Below, piece after piece: positions 50,096 through 63,003 of a stretch of 64,000 nucleotides of DNA. Within the stretch, counting starts at the first letter, position 1, and every line of letters starts with the position of its first letter. The notes under the pieces were generated by a model. That model was not told where the DNA came from and searched no databases. It saw only the letters and a list, made by a program, of their open reading frames with translations. A program made the position numbers and the translations under genes. The stretch comes from Paramarasmius palmivorus (Eukaryota; Basidiomycota; Agaricomycetes; Agaricales; Marasmiaceae). The stretch lies in contig JAYKXP010000040.1 of assembly GCA_037176845.1 (NCBI GenBank), forward strand, positions 1 through 64,000. Reading direction: 5' to 3'.

Positions 50096-50806
50096 AGGAG
50101 GGAAGACCAGCCGTGATTATAAGATGTTTCGCGTATATGTGTATCGCAATCTTGGCGGGTGTGATGATGGTCTGTAGGCGTCTTGTGGTGCGGAGAAGTG
50201 CAGGAGATAGATGAGGAAGGCAAGGGTGGTTGATTGTCGGGAGTGTTACCGTGGGTGTTATCGCTAGGATTGATTGGTAGCGCACTTTTCATCTTTATAT
50301 CAACTCCAAGGTTGATGATGAGCGATGGTTGGGTCACGGATATCATGCTGGGTAGCGCTCTTTCAAAGTTAGTGCTCAGCGAATGCCGTGTGCGGCTCTA
50401 CAAGCGTCATTTCTTCGCATTCTCGTTTAGTACTGGTACGTTCTCTGACGTCATGTTTCTCGGGCCATGCTTAATGAATACTAATTTTCTGGTCTACTCG
50501 CATACAAAATCTGGCGGAACACCAGTGAGCTTTCGCCACCACCACCCCTTTGTGCTACGCAAGCTGGTGCACATCGTTGTCGACTCGGGTGCCATCTATT
50601 CAGTCTTTCAGATCATAGCGATGATTGAAATGCTCTCCGGGTCAAATTTGTACTACGTCCGAACAACTTATATTGTGCGTCGTTCCCATTTGTTTGACCG
50701 GGTATTAACGAACCCAACAGGTGAGCGAAGTGATCAGTATAACCTTCTAGACAGTCCAGAGGTCGAACAGGGAGAGGTGCGTCGTAAGAAGTGTTTTCGC
50801 TATTGA
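50096..50806 (+). pseudogene. Serpentine membrane protein, broken tandem copy
   Basis: Pieces of the family found intact at 51040-52194. A helix segment near 50130-50180 (YMCIAILAGVMMVCRR) parallels the YLCITVLADAVVVYRC exon of that gene but runs into stops. The frame then shifts to VLPWVLSLGLIG near 50240-50280. Later segments reach RKLVHIVVDSGAIYSVF. The acceptor used in the intact copy (TGTAG) is TTTCTGG here, near 50490, so that junction has lost its AG. Stops, a frameshift and the lost splice site together support a pseudogene. Confidence 0.75.
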
Positions 50807-51039
50807 CGCTAATGTACTCAGAATGGATGTTCCAAAACGAAGCGCAGAGTTGTGGTTATCTACGAGTTGTTGAATATGTTGATTTGTCCTCTATAAGTTT
50901 CCGTGGATGTGCAGCTATTTCACTTCTGTGGAGACCAAGTTGAAGTTTAGGGGGTTGAGAAACGAAGCCCAGTTTCACAGCCCCTGATCGATCGCAACAT
51001 TGGTTTATAGCTGAAATCTGAGGGCGGTAGTCGGACTTC

Positions 51040-52194
51040 ATGTCTCTTGACCACGTCTCAGTCGACAGCGCCAACCTTCTCGCAGTGATCCTCGAGTGGT
51101 GTGTATATGGCATGTTCCTTCCCTCTGGTCTTTGCTTTGATTACAAGTAATCACACTTCGAGTCTTCTCCAACAGGCGCATCTCTTCCCTTTTTCGGCCT
51201 TACTCTTCACGAACTCTTCACGACCTCCCCAAAAGACCCAAAAATCAACAGATCTCTGTTACTCACTGCTCTTCTCCTCTTCTTTCTAAGCACTACAATA
51301 GTTACCGCAGACATCACTGACATCTCACTCCGGTACAACACTTTCTCCAAAACGCCTAATGGTGCCTATTTTCAAAACATCGGACGTCCGACCGCGGTTG
51401 TTCGAGGGATCGCGTATTTGTGTATCACGGTTTTGGCGGACGCAGTGGTAGTGTATAGGTGTTTTGTTGTATGGAAGGATGGGGGAAGATGGACTTGGTG
51501 GATCGGAAGGGTGTTGCCTTGGGTGTTGTGGGTTGGATTGATAGGTGAGAACTGAGCGTACATTTGATAATCATGGTTGATCGATGATCTGTTGAGTTCA
51601 GCTGCAGGTGTATCATTTTGGGCATCACTTTTTAGTGCACAACGAGGGGATGGAGTATCGTGGATAACACTATCGAAGTTCGCGCTGGGGTTCTTTGCGT
51701 TTTCGTTAGCTACGACCTTGATGAGTACAGGTGCGTCGTCATGTGTGCCTTTCTCCTTTCTACCCCCAACGAGCAACTGTAGGTCTACTTGCATATAAAA
51801 TCTGGCACATCACTCAAGCACTATCGCCGTCCCATTCTGTGCTACGCAAGCTGTCGAGAGTTGTCATTGACTCGGGAATAATCTATTCAGTATTCCTTGT
51901 CGTGGCGATGATCGTGATGCTCTCCGATTCGAATTTGTATTATGTTACAACCTACATTGTGCGTCTCTCTTCTGATTTCTTAACTATCTAACTCACAGTT
52001 CGCCTAAGATGAGTGGTGTCATCAGTATCACGTTCTACCTCACTATCATACGTCTACAGAGATCAAACAGAAAGAGGTGTGTCGTGAGGAGTGTGTTTGA
52101 TATCGATGCTAGTGCGCTTAGGGTGGAAATTCCGACTACAAGAACGAACGTGGATGTACCTAGCGAGGGCGAGAAGGATAACGACCAAGTATGA
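51040..52194 (+). CDS. Serpentine (7TM-like) membrane protein
   Basis: Predicted 307 aa from exons 51040-51109, 51176-51544, 51608-51730, 51783-51958 and 52009-52194. Hydrophobic helices run through the protein: LLAVILEWCVYG, SLLLTALLLFFLSTTIV, YLCITVLADAVVVYRCFVVW, VLPWVLWVGLIGVSFWASLF, the SKFALGFFAFSLATTL region, VVIDSGIIYSVFLVVAMIVM, and a final helix with MSGVISITFYLTIIR. The family is widespread in agaricomycetes and has no established function; the aromatic RC-x-VW and SG-x-IYS motifs are its hallmarks. The first intron starts GC (51110). It is a tandem paralogue of the pseudogene to its left and of the gene at 53.9 kb. Confidence 0.78.
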
Positions 52195-53872
52195 TACGAG
52201 CAGTGTGTAACCGGCCTATCCTTATATGGTATATCTTGATATCTTATCGATATGGTACTATATCACGCCGTTCCTTTATTTACTCTATTTAGCGTTTTCT
52301 TGACTTTTTACCAATGTACTCATAGGATGGTTGCGGAATAAAAAGAGGTCCGTACGATCTGAGGACGGCGCGTTACATACTGTACTATTTCATTCGTTTC
52401 GGATAGGACCCCTGATATTCCCAATGACGCCCTCATCCGGAGGTGGGCCAAATTCGGTGTTTTTTCTTGCCCCATTTGGACGTTTTTCGGTGTTTTGGCA
52501 CGAGACTTCGGCGACTGAGGGTCAAATTCGGTGGTCACGGTCCTAAAACCCCAAAAAATGCGGTAAAAAGAAGTAAAAAAACCGTGTTTTCGCTGTGTCG
52601 AGGATAAAAATTGCCGTTTTCGACGAATCTCTTCAACTGCGAAAGTCTTCAAAGAGTGAGGCGGATGAGTGGTAATTGAGGGACGAACGAGGGAACTGCG
52701 AGAGAAATTATGAGTTTTATATATGTGTTAATGGTACGCAAATGCTACAGAGGGCATTTCCTGTCAAACTGACTCCAAATTTACACAATTACGGCGTGAG
52801 GTCCGTGACCGCGGAGAAAGTTTCGGAAGCTAACGCCCAAAATTGGGCAAAATTCGGGATGTTAGCGCCGATAACTCGCTGGGAGGGCTCGGATGATCCT
52901 CCAGTGACCTGTGACCAAACCAAAAATTTCGGATATTTTTGGCCTTGTGACCGTGACCATCCGAAAGGGATAAAATAGTACAGTATTTTTACGAGTCCTC
53001 GCAAAGTCCTCGTCTGCATTTCGCAGTGGACTATTCTGGAATACTTAGTCTCGGCGCAGCTTGAGGCGTCTGCTATCAAAACTGCTAGGTTAGGGGGGTG
53101 AAATACATTAACGTCGAAGTAGAAAGAGGATAAGCGCACACAATCCGTTTTAGGAACGAATGGGAAAAATCTCTCATCGAGGACCTTCGCGCGGTTGATA
53201 TCAGACTACGAAAGGCGTTAGGAGCGGATACTAGACGCCATGTTTGGTTCGTGGTGTTAGTTATGTCATCTGTGTTGAATAGTCTGTTGATCCATAGCTT
53301 CCTTTTTCCGTATATATGCCATCTAAGACTCGGACAAATGAACTAGGGCATAATTCATTGTCATTGAGGTGTGATCTCTTGTTTCAATGATTTGGGTAAT
53401 CATTGAGAGATACAGTACTACTTTCTCACTGTAGCGGTTCGGGCATCAGCGATCAGTGGTTTCTCAGTTTCTTGGGTATGGTTCTTGATCTTCGCGAATA
53501 GCTAACGATGCATCACTACAGTGTGCCTTAATCAGCCTTATAACTTAGACGAGTGTTAAACCGAGCGTACTGACGTTACATTCCAAGCGATGTCTTTGAG
53601 TGTGATCTTACTTCTTTCCTTTCGATCAGTGCTGATTCTGATTCTGATCTTCTTTTCGTTCTCACCTGCCCATCATGAACAACTCGCATTAAGTAATCCC
53701 CTTCAAGTTGGACCAGAACAGTATCATGAGCTGTTCGTGATGACATCCATTTGCACGGATGCCTCAGTCGGTAGTTCAGGAAGATAGATGTCACTAAATT
53801 CAGCAGGTCGCATCATTGCACAGATGTGGCCCTGATATATAGAGCCAAACGATCTTGGTGTCATACATCCCA
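52195..53872. other. Intergenic, possible repeat remnant
   Basis: About 1.7 kb without a gene. The part 52400-53050 is rich in runs like AAATTCGG, AAAATTTCGG and CCAAAA on both strands and looks like repetitive non-coding sequence. I find no terminal repeats. Frames at 52320-52652 (minus) and 52676-52978 (plus) have no motif. Confidence 0.35.
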
Positions 53873-55042
53873 ATGGTTGAATCGGACGCGCCGCTAGCTA
53901 TCAAGCTCAATGTGCTAGCCACCTTGATTGAGTGTATACTTTATGGTATAGTCGGCTTCGAGATAGAGTTACCGTTGCTTACTGGCCTATTGTCAGGTGG
54001 ATTCCTAGTGCTTGTAATCATTACGCAGGTGTCAATCTCAAGACAGACAATCACATCTCAGATCATTCGTATTCATATGGTGGGGCTTATGATGTTCTGT
54101 CTGGCATCGATAGTAAGTCCTTACTGAGCTCCTTTCGCTCTCTAGCCCTAAACATGAACGGTATAGCACGTTATTTTCAACGTCGTTCATATGGTCAGAG
54201 CACTCGGCGACGGCGGAGATATGTTCCCCTCAATGAGTAGTCTCACTTTCCCCCTTCAACAAGCAATATTGATGCCCCAGATCATTCTCGGAGATGGATC
54301 TTGGGTAAGCCACTTGTATCTGAAGGAGCCCAGTCTTACAATATCCAGTTATATCGGCTTCACATCGTTTGGGAGGGCAACAAACGTGTGACTTACCCCT
54401 TCTTGTTCCTTTTTACTTCCACAACAGGACTCGGGATTTACACCATCGTTATCCTTACAAAAATTGACGCTGTCATCGGCGACGCGCAAGAAGCTTGTAT
54501 CGCTACACTAGCTCTGGCTCTAGGTTCAAGCATTGGATATGCGAGTGAGTGCAAATCCTCGTTGGATCACTTTCCTATTTGACGATAACATACCTTGCCA
54601 ATCAGCTTTGATCACAATCCGTGTGTGCTGCGTGAACTGGAGAGTATAAGTACAGCGGTGGCTTCTGCCAAGCTCGCAACAGCCTGGACTATTTCATCAT
54701 TTTGGTCGTTGAATCGGGCGCAATATACACCACGTTTTTGCTAGTAGCCCTGATTTCAGTCGCGTGTAACAGCTACGTGACTATCATTCCTGTCAGAGCT
54801 GTGAGTGACAGACTCTATTAGAGGGCGTCCTTACTGATGATTTGAGTTTGCAGGTCATACAAGTGGTGGTAAGCTCACACCCAGATTGCGCTACCTACCT
54901 CACGACTTTGCCAGGGAATTGCTTACTATATGATGCTTTTTCAGTCAACGCTTTCTCGAGGGAATACATCATCGCTAGCACGAATGGAGAGCCGGAATCG
55001 CATTTCGCGGCAGGCGGAGAATATCGAACTATCTTCACATGA
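53873..55042 (+). CDS. Serpentine membrane protein, third tandem copy
   Basis: The 5' part splices cleanly: 53873-53945, 53997-54112, 54167-54304 and 54349-54544. It gives LNVLATLIECILYGG, FLVLVIITQVSIS, GLMMFCLASIHVIFNVVH, then LYRLHIVWEGNKR and AVIGDAQEACIATLALALG. After the next acceptor (about 54606) the frame that starts TLITIRVCC meets a stop near 54650. The family segment NSLDYFIILVVESGAIYTTF lies in a different frame just after. So there is either a very short unrecognised intron or a frameshift. The end near 55042 is uncertain. It is more diverged than the other copies. Confidence 0.55.
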
Positions 55043-58000
55043 GGCCCCTCGGCCTGTAGTCGTACATGTTACCAAATGGGAAACAAGAGAGGAAGGAATA
55101 GTATAATGTCTTCGCGTGTCGAATACATATAAGTATACACTACATACTGCTATCCAGCTCACTGTGTACATCAAAAATGGGCGGTGCAGAAGAACATGAT
55201 ACTGTCCAGGGCCACTTACTTACGACCCACCATTATTTACGAACACGAGCGGAATCTCTTTTCGACATCACAATCAGAATCATCGACTCCCAACTTCCTA
55301 AGAACCCATGTTCTCATTCAAATCAGAAACCGTCACTGTTGTGAACAGGAGACCTACTGGTATCATGATGCCGATGGGAACCTTGCTCCAGGAGATCTTC
55401 CGAGAGTTGCATCTTAGGCTATGGGACCGGCACGGCGGGATCAACATGCGGAATGATTGCAGAGATTCAACGTGAAACAAGTCGGGATATTGTAAAGCCG
55501 ATCGTTTCCGATGTACTTGATGGAAAGAAACCCGGTTTCGAGGTGGAGTTGCGAGTCGTATGATCTCTTCAGTATAAACATATATGTACCTAGGATATGA
55601 GGTGAGATAGACGTACGGAAATCGTCTTAACGCAATCCTTGCCATCATTGCCTGAATCAACATGTGGCTCAAGTTCCCAACTATGTACCATTCTCGGGAT
55701 ATTCACAGCACACGGTGCACTGGCCGAATATTGATGTATCAGATAGTTGTCACTTTGGAGTGAGCTCTGGACTACGTATCTGCGACCTGAGAAGCCAGCT
55801 CATTGTATACAGATTGTGTGTCAAATTCGTCAAACGCAGTAACATGCATCAAGCTTGACGTGAGCGTTCGTAAGACATACTGCGGGATCCAGAGTTCGGG
55901 CAACATCTCCTATTGCAACACCAGAAACGCGCGTGTTTCGATAGCACTGGGATCATTTGAGATCGGCAGAATGAGTCGGGAAGATGTATTATCCCAAGGC
56001 GTAGTGATATAGGGACTACCTGCGAGTCAAGTGCAAATATGCGATATGCAAATGCAGTACTGGATAACGACCTGTGAACATGTCGATGTGGTGTAATAAC
56101 CTTGAATCGTTTCGAGTCACTATAGTAAAGGGCCTTGCCCTATGTGACTTGACAAATGGCATCATCTTAGGGTATCAAGCCATGGTTCTGGAGCAAAGAT
56201 AGATTACAGATAGCTGACAAGGAGGTGATGTGAGTGATGGTGCAAGAGAGGACGAAGAACTTTCTAAATTACACAATGCAATATCCTCCGGAATCTTTGA
56301 AGCTCATTGAAATAGCGAGCTGGGAAGGGTGGTATGGCGGATCGGGATCCGAGTAGTCGTGGTTGAAAGTACGTAAATGTCATGACCAGGTGACCGGTGA
56401 CTATTGCTGTGACAAGTCACACCTGCCCTTATCCTTTCACATTTATCATTGGCTGCTCCCAACCCTCGTCTCCCATCCACACTAAGTCTTCCAAACCTGT
56501 CCAAGTGAGATATATGATCGAAAACTTCCACATAGCTGCGGTGTATATCTTATGGCTCTTACTTGCGCTACCCACTAGGCTTCAACTTTCCCCGAACGCT
56601 TGGACCACTTCAGCGACTTCATCTGTAGTGCGTCGGTATTGATATTTCCGTGAAACAAAGTCAAACGGATTATTTGATCCCTGGGTAACTCTTTAAGGCT
56701 TCGTGCCGCGGAATTTGTCCGCCTCGTTGGACACCATCGGCCTAGGACAGACTGAAGGGAAAGTCGAACGGCAGCGGCTACGTACGCCTTTCAGTCATTC
56801 CCACTTACCAACATACACCTCATCTAAGCACAGACTCCTCCCCACCCGGAAATGGGAGCCGCTCGTACGCTCAAGAACTCTTCGAAGCGACTTTTCGCCA
56901 CCGGAATCTGTCCTCGGGTACTACGTAGCAAGGGAACGCGTTGATTAGGTACCAAGAGCAGAGTACGATCATGATGGAGGGCTCTCAATCGTTCTGCCCC
57001 TAGAGAGAGAGAGAGAGGGAGCTTGGTACGTCCTCCCTCTCCTTACCAGCTGACCGGTACTAACGCTGATTAGACCACCGACGCACATTCCCGACAAAGG
57101 ACTCTAGACGCCATCCGCAGATTATCCTTCCTGCCCTCTTCGTTGTCTCTCGTGTTCTCTTTCCCCGAGTCTCAAGCCACGTCACATAACATCGAGCTCT
57201 TCATCACTCCGATTACCTCGATTGACACACACCCACATCGATTTTCATACCTCCCCGCCGAATTGTACGATCCAGAGCGGGATTTTTCGTGTAAAGAAGG
57301 ACCCGTATCGCTGGGAGAGGGACCCCGTATTGCCAAGTCTTTTTCTCAGCGACGTCTTTAGAGCTCGGCAAACGTCCCTTCTTTACTCACATGAATTATC
57401 AGTCCGTTTGAAGCAAGGCATAATGGGTGACCGTACGTCATTAAACTATATGTTAGCTATTCTTGGACTACTGTTAACAATGCAGGGCCTTCATCTTCAG
57501 TTCCTTGTCGGCTAACCCATAACCACGTTAATCTGCTCGATGTATTTAATTATCACATCGGCTTAGCATGCGGCTCGGAGATGATCTGTTGGGGTGCTGG
57601 GTGTGTCAAGTGACGCAATTGGATGTCGGGTTTTTTTGACTCGTTGTGATGTTCGCAATCAACTGACAGTTGTTCTTTCTAGGCACCCGATCTTCTTAGT
57701 GTGTCCTGAGGGAAGCATGAACGAGTACAACTGGAGGCACTTTCCGCTTTCACTTCGAACCCATGTGTATACAGGATGGCTCGGTAAATCTTGGAGGTCA
57801 GTGTTAGAGATCATCAGGATCAACATGGTTGCTTCGAACCAGGAACATAGGGAGCACGAGGCTAAAGCAGTCCGAAGTTCTTTTACGCTTTGTGGTTATC
57901 AGTAACTGAGCCATCATGCATCATGGTTTCCAGATGCGAATAGGTTTCCTCTGGGCATATAATTTAACTCCAAATTTCACTGGCTCAGTGAACGCTGTCA

Positions 58001-58144
58001 GCCGTAGATACCACTACGCCAAACCCCAATCAAGCCATCGATGCGTCATCTCTTTGGCTTCTGCTGTCTGATTGACAGCGAGATTACCCACGGAGAAGCG
58101 CCGCCCCAACGTTCCCAGTAACCACCATCATTGGGGCTTTCAAA
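55043..58144. other. Stretch with no recognisable gene
   Basis: About 3.1 kb. Short frames on both strands (for example 55298-55672 minus, 57143-57515 plus, 57594-57905 plus) show no recognised domain and do not chain by splicing. A GA-repeat of about 18 nt lies at 57004-57021. Possibly decayed genes. Confidence 0.4.
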
Positions 58145-59188
58145 ATGGCGGCGCCTGCGTCTCAAAAACAACATCCTCCATGTCCAGGTATGTATAGCCT
58201 TCTCTAACGCGCTTTCGCTCTAACTGAATAATCTATAGTCGACGCATGCACCATCCCTATCGACACCATATTCAAATCCTCCGACGGCCAAACCTTTGGT
58301 GCCCACACACGAAACCTAGAATCCTTCGCTACCAAATTCCCCTCCCCGTTCCTCGCGTCAAATCAGAACTTCAAAAGATCACGCTTACAGAAACGACCGA
58401 GTCCGCGGAGGTTCTCAAGCTACTCCTCATTTTCACGCACAACAGTCCTTCGCCAGACCTTTGCGAGTTTGACGTCGAGGTTGTTGTTAGTCTAGCAGAG
58501 GCAGCTTATAGTTATGGAAACAATTTCGCACTTGCAGCGTGTAAGAAGGCCATGAGGTGGGTGTGAAGGTTTACTCGAAGATCTTTCTTGTACTAACTTG
58601 GGTGTCATTTATAGGTTGCTCGCCGACCAATCCCCTCAACATGCTCTGCGCTTCCTCAAGTTCAAAGCCGATCGCGACGATCGCGAAGACATCGACTACA
58701 TCGCCGAGAAAACCGTCTCACTCCCAATCGTCGACGTCCTCAACTTTTTCGGTTGTGATTTTGATGGGTTCCGGATTTGGGTGAGATCACGTCGCTTATG
58801 TCCTCATCTTCATTGCTTACGGTTCGATTCTTAGCTACTCTATCAGCAAGCTTACACAGAACGCAGCACGCACTACTCCAACGCAGTTATGAACGGGTTC
58901 CCAGCCGCACATCACGTAGCTCCAGTTGGAATGGGTGGTGGTACCAATATTGTATGCCCAAGTGCCGGAAACTTCAAAAACGCGCTCTGCTCTGTACTCT
59001 CCAAGCTCAAGGTCCGGAAGAATGAGCTCCCTACACCAGAGGTCTTTCGCCAGGCGATGGCGATTTGCGCAACGGTGATCCCGTGGCCTTGCGCCCCGGT
59101 GTGTGGATTAGGTGTTTGGTCGGCGTACGTACAGGATGCGTTAGTGAAACCGCCGAAATGGAGTGATTTTGCGAGGGATGAGAGGTAA
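58145..59188 (+). pseudogene. BTB/POZ-type protein with probable frameshift
   Basis: Exons 58145-58187, 58239-58556, 58615-58780 and 58835-59188. Exon 2 begins DACTIPIDTIFKSSDGQTFG then AHTRNLES, the start of a BTB-like domain as found in many agaricomycete proteins. It continues in another frame from about 58350 as ITLTETTESAEVLKLLLIF and VVSLAEAAYSYGNNFALAAC. No intron fits between the two parts, so a 1-nt shift lies near 58335-58375. The remaining exons stay in frame to the stop and encode an unassigned C-terminal region. BTB domains mediate dimerisation and Cul3 binding. Apart from the one break the gene looks conserved. Confidence 0.6.
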
Positions 59189-60698
59189 ATTGTTTTGTTG
59201 GATGATGATTATCCGATATATTACGCTGATGGTATTTTTAGGAACTCATAGATTGATACATTGTGCTATCCTGTACCCCTTTTTGTCCATATATAGAATC
59301 ACCTTCGGAATGTTGCAAGTAAAGCGAACTCAGAATCTATGGGTTATTACGTTTAGTCGTCATCCGAACGCTCTTCCAGACAATTGCCAGCGTCAAACAC
59401 TCTCAGACGGCAAGCTTGAACCCTAGTTAATGTTGAACGAATTCAGAGGGGTCAGCATTTGACATGGGACAGATGCGGTCCAGGGACCAGGGCACCGCAT
59501 TGCCTCAAAATCAATTACTCATAACAAAGGGGGACCGCTTCGCCTTCCCTTGTTTACTTTCCTGAACAGCCCATCCTGTAGTGAGTTTCCTGTTAAACAC
59601 TATCCGCCTCGCAACTGACTAAACATTTTGTAGTCCCCGAAGACTGCACCCTGTCACCTTACGTGAAACGATTCGGTACTCACTTAAAAAAATTCAACAC
59701 CGGATTTCCACCTATACCTGATACCCTCAGACTTGTCGGATGTCCTATCGTACGGATAAGACCAAGGAAAGCAACCTCGTTCGACTGCCACTCGAATATT
59801 CACATTATCAGGTGCACCCAGAACTTTTGATAGATGATATAGATGAACGGATCAATACAAGAATTATTGGCTTGTCGGGAGGTTCTCAGGTACGTTTTCA
59901 GTGTCGCTTCTAGTGATGGAGTGTCTGACTTCGACGAGATGAATAAACTACGACTGTTGATATTCCAACAGCTGACATTATCGAGGTGATGCCTGAGTAT
60001 CTGAGTATCTTTCGCGTCTATGTGAGCTTCAATTCGCCCTTACTCACGCTAAGGCTAATGTTTAGTTCATTCTAGGTCCTCCGAGAACAGTCCAAGTGGC
60101 TCTAGTTCTACGCTCCAAGTTATGATAACACTCAGTCAACACTGACAGTCACTATGACATCCACTATAATTGCAGCATCACACTGCTTCACATCGTCTCC
60201 GAGGGGGAATAAATTTTCTCCGAACTGGAACGGGAACACAAGTTGCCATCATGCGACGATCGGTGTTAGCACATTCCATTTATGACCCACTCCGGTGGTA
60301 CCACCTTGCTATTTTACTCCTATTCACAGGGAATCGTTCTTTATTGGTCAGTTCTGCTTCTTTATAGGCGATACTGGCATTTGGATGCTCGCGTTCATGC
60401 CCGCGCTACCTGTGGTTTGTCCCCTCCTTGAAATTGACTAAAGCGCTATTTCCTCCATATATCGGTTTCATTCCTAATCTTCGTTTTCAATTGGACGGGC
60501 GCTGATCTGCCGAGTGCCTTCGTTCCAAATACCTCAGCTACCATGCAATCATTGTGTCGACATATGATGAAACACACATGGGCCGTTACATACAATCAAG
60601 ACATACCATGTTCTGACTGATGTGATTCCTCTATTTAACAGGTACTGGTGCCATTGTACAACCTTCATTTCTTCTCCGTCCCCCAAACTGTAGTCGTC
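59189..60698. other. Intergenic with an unassigned coding-like fragment
   Basis: Between the BTB gene and the GH76-like gene. From about 59643 to 59889 one plus-strand frame reads as coding (LHPVTLRETIRYSLKKIQ, later VRLPLEYSHYQVHPELLIDD). It holds one TGA stop and ends at a GTACGT donor. I do not recognise it. It may be an exon of a lost gene. Confidence 0.3.
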
Positions 60699-63003
60699 AT
60701 GCTCGCTTGCCTCAGAGGATCGATGCCAACATTAGCTGCCGTTAGTCTTCTGTCAGTACCTCTGGTTCCACTGGTCCAGGCCCAATTACTCGAAGCCCCT
60801 TCGATGTGGCGGGTGAGTGGAGCTCAATGCTTCTACATTAAAGTACTCACATCACGTAGAAACCCCAAATAACATTCTCACTCACACAGCGTATGAACTA
60901 CGCTAACGTCGCTTTGAATAACGCAATTGGAATGCTTGACAGTAACCTGGCAGGTATCAATTGTGTTTCCCGCAGCATAAAGTGGTGTTTCTAAATCCAC
61001 TTATCACTACTAGGTGAAATAGGATCGGCTCTCAATCTCCATGCAATCATATCAGAAATGGACTACATCACGAATCAAACCAAGTACAAAAACGAAGTGA
61101 CGGAATTCTTTTCCAGGTATCCACATGTCTCGGTGTTTGCCCAAACGCTGAAGTAAGTTCTAAGATTGTAATTCGGATGACGGAGTAATGAATGATCACA
61201 TTCTAGAATTAACCTAACGGTATGCCCCAGTATTACTCACGATATCGAGACATTGGCTCATCCAATACTGATAGGTCGTCAACAAGGCGTAGGTTTCTCT
61301 TCTTCAACTTGGGACGACTACCGGACTCATATTCTAAGCATGTTCGGGCGTGCGGCTATTCATGCATACATGGCATATCAGGATGAAAGATTTTTGAATG
61401 CTGCAAGTGATGCTTGGGATTCAGTAAGACAGTATGCACTGCTACGGGACGATATCGAATCCAATAGAAGCATCGATCAGAATATTCATCTATCTTGCTA
61501 TGGCGGTAAATCACTAGTTCCTTTCAACTTTGAACATGAAATTGACTAATGAAATCAACAGAAAGCATGGCCGGCGGAACATTCAATGTAACCTCTTAAC
61601 ACTCTTCACAAAGCACTCAGCCTCACAATCAATAGGAAATGGAAGGTCCCAATTTCTTCGGATGGGAGACCGGGTAGGTTCTTCATCCAATTAGGTGCTG
61701 CATAGATGACGATCCCCCTCTCAAGCCTGTTCTTCACGTGCGGCATCAATCACGAACCCTGGCTGAAAAATGCTGACCAGATGGTCTACAGACTATCCGG
61801 ACTTCTCTACGAGATCTCATCAAACAGCACATACATGAATGCAGCAGTACAATCTGGAGATTTTATTTGGAAACACCTGTATCGGGCTCCTGGGTTGATT
61901 CTTGAATTGATCGACGCTCGGAGCTGCAATTCCCCCACCCAAGATTTTAAGATACATCTTTCCGGGTTTTGGATTGAGGGACTTTCGATCCTATTATCCA
62001 GCTCTGGAAATTCTTCAGTATTTCCACTGTAAGTGATATACTGACTAGCACACCTCTGTGACGGTATTCAGATATAAATAGTCTACAGCAGAGTATCGTC
62101 GCAGCAACAAATCAGATCGGTATCTCATGGCAGCAGGACAATGGTGTTCAGGGTGAGTGGATAGTCTGTTGCCGGTGATCGTCTTATGCTAAGTCCCCTT
62201 TAGGTAACGATGAAGTTCCGTTTCGGAACGGGTTCCTCATTCGTGGGCTGAGAACAGCATATCAACGCCTAAATACCTCGAACAGTGATTTGAAGAACTA
62301 TATACAACTCTACTTAGGTGTACAAGTGAGTATTTGCACTCACGATTGAGTAGTCCTTGACATTTCTGGGCAGTATAATGCACTTCTAGATTTAGCTACT
62401 CAAAACCACAGTAATATGTACGCGGGGAAGTGGTCTGGGCCAGCGCCATTGAACTCTGATCTTCTCAATCAGACTGCTGCATCCGAAGTCTTAATCGCCG
62501 GGATTCTCATACAATCGATACAGAACTCCTCAACGCCCACACCAAAACAGCCTCATTCTCAGCCAATGATGCCGCCAAATCGGGACACAAAGCAACCTAT
62601 CGGCGCTATTGTGGGTGGAACAGTAGGTGGGGGCATTGGTTTAGCTGGTTTATTCATCACATTCTTTGTGATGTATCACCGCCATCAACAGAAGGAACCA
62701 GGACTTCTCTCACCTTTCCAAATGGGCGCTGAACAGGATGCAGTCCCGGACGTTGACAGGAAATTGCTTAGTGGAGAAGCGAGTACTTCTGGAATTGTGC
62801 CCAGGTCACATATGGGAGATGTATCCATTGAGGATATGGTCGGGGTTGTCTACGACAGAATCAATTCGGAGTCTCGACCCCGAGGAGATGTATCATTTGA
62901 TGATTTGGTTAGAGCTGTGTATGACAGGATTAACTTACAGGGTTTACAGGAAGCTCCTCCATCGTATAGACCCACTCAGACCGCTGTACATTCCGCGTCA
63001 TGA
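60699..63003 (+). CDS. GH76-like glycosidase with C-terminal membrane anchor
   Basis: Signal peptide from ATG 60699 (MLACLRGSMPTLAAVSLLSV, cleavage after VQA). Resolved exons: 60699-60812, 60890-60953, 61014-61152, 61207-61505, 61562-61587, then about 61636-61670, about 61790-62030, about 62095-62152, about 62204-62325 and about 62375-63003. Family features: VALNNAIGMLDSN, FGRAAIHAYMAYQDERFL, LSCYGESMAGGTF, SGLLYEISSNSTYMNAA, GFWIEGLSIL and NMYAGKWSGP, matching the GH76 alpha-1,6-mannanase/Dfg5-like fold. A Ser/Pro linker, one TM helix (GAIVGGTVGGGIGLAGLF) and a cytoplasmic tail with two similar GDVS-(I/F)-(E/D)-D-(M/L)-V repeats follow. I could not resolve the splice between about 61670 and 61790, so an intact frame is not proven. 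It probably acts on cell-wall mannan at the plasma membrane. Confidence 0.7.
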
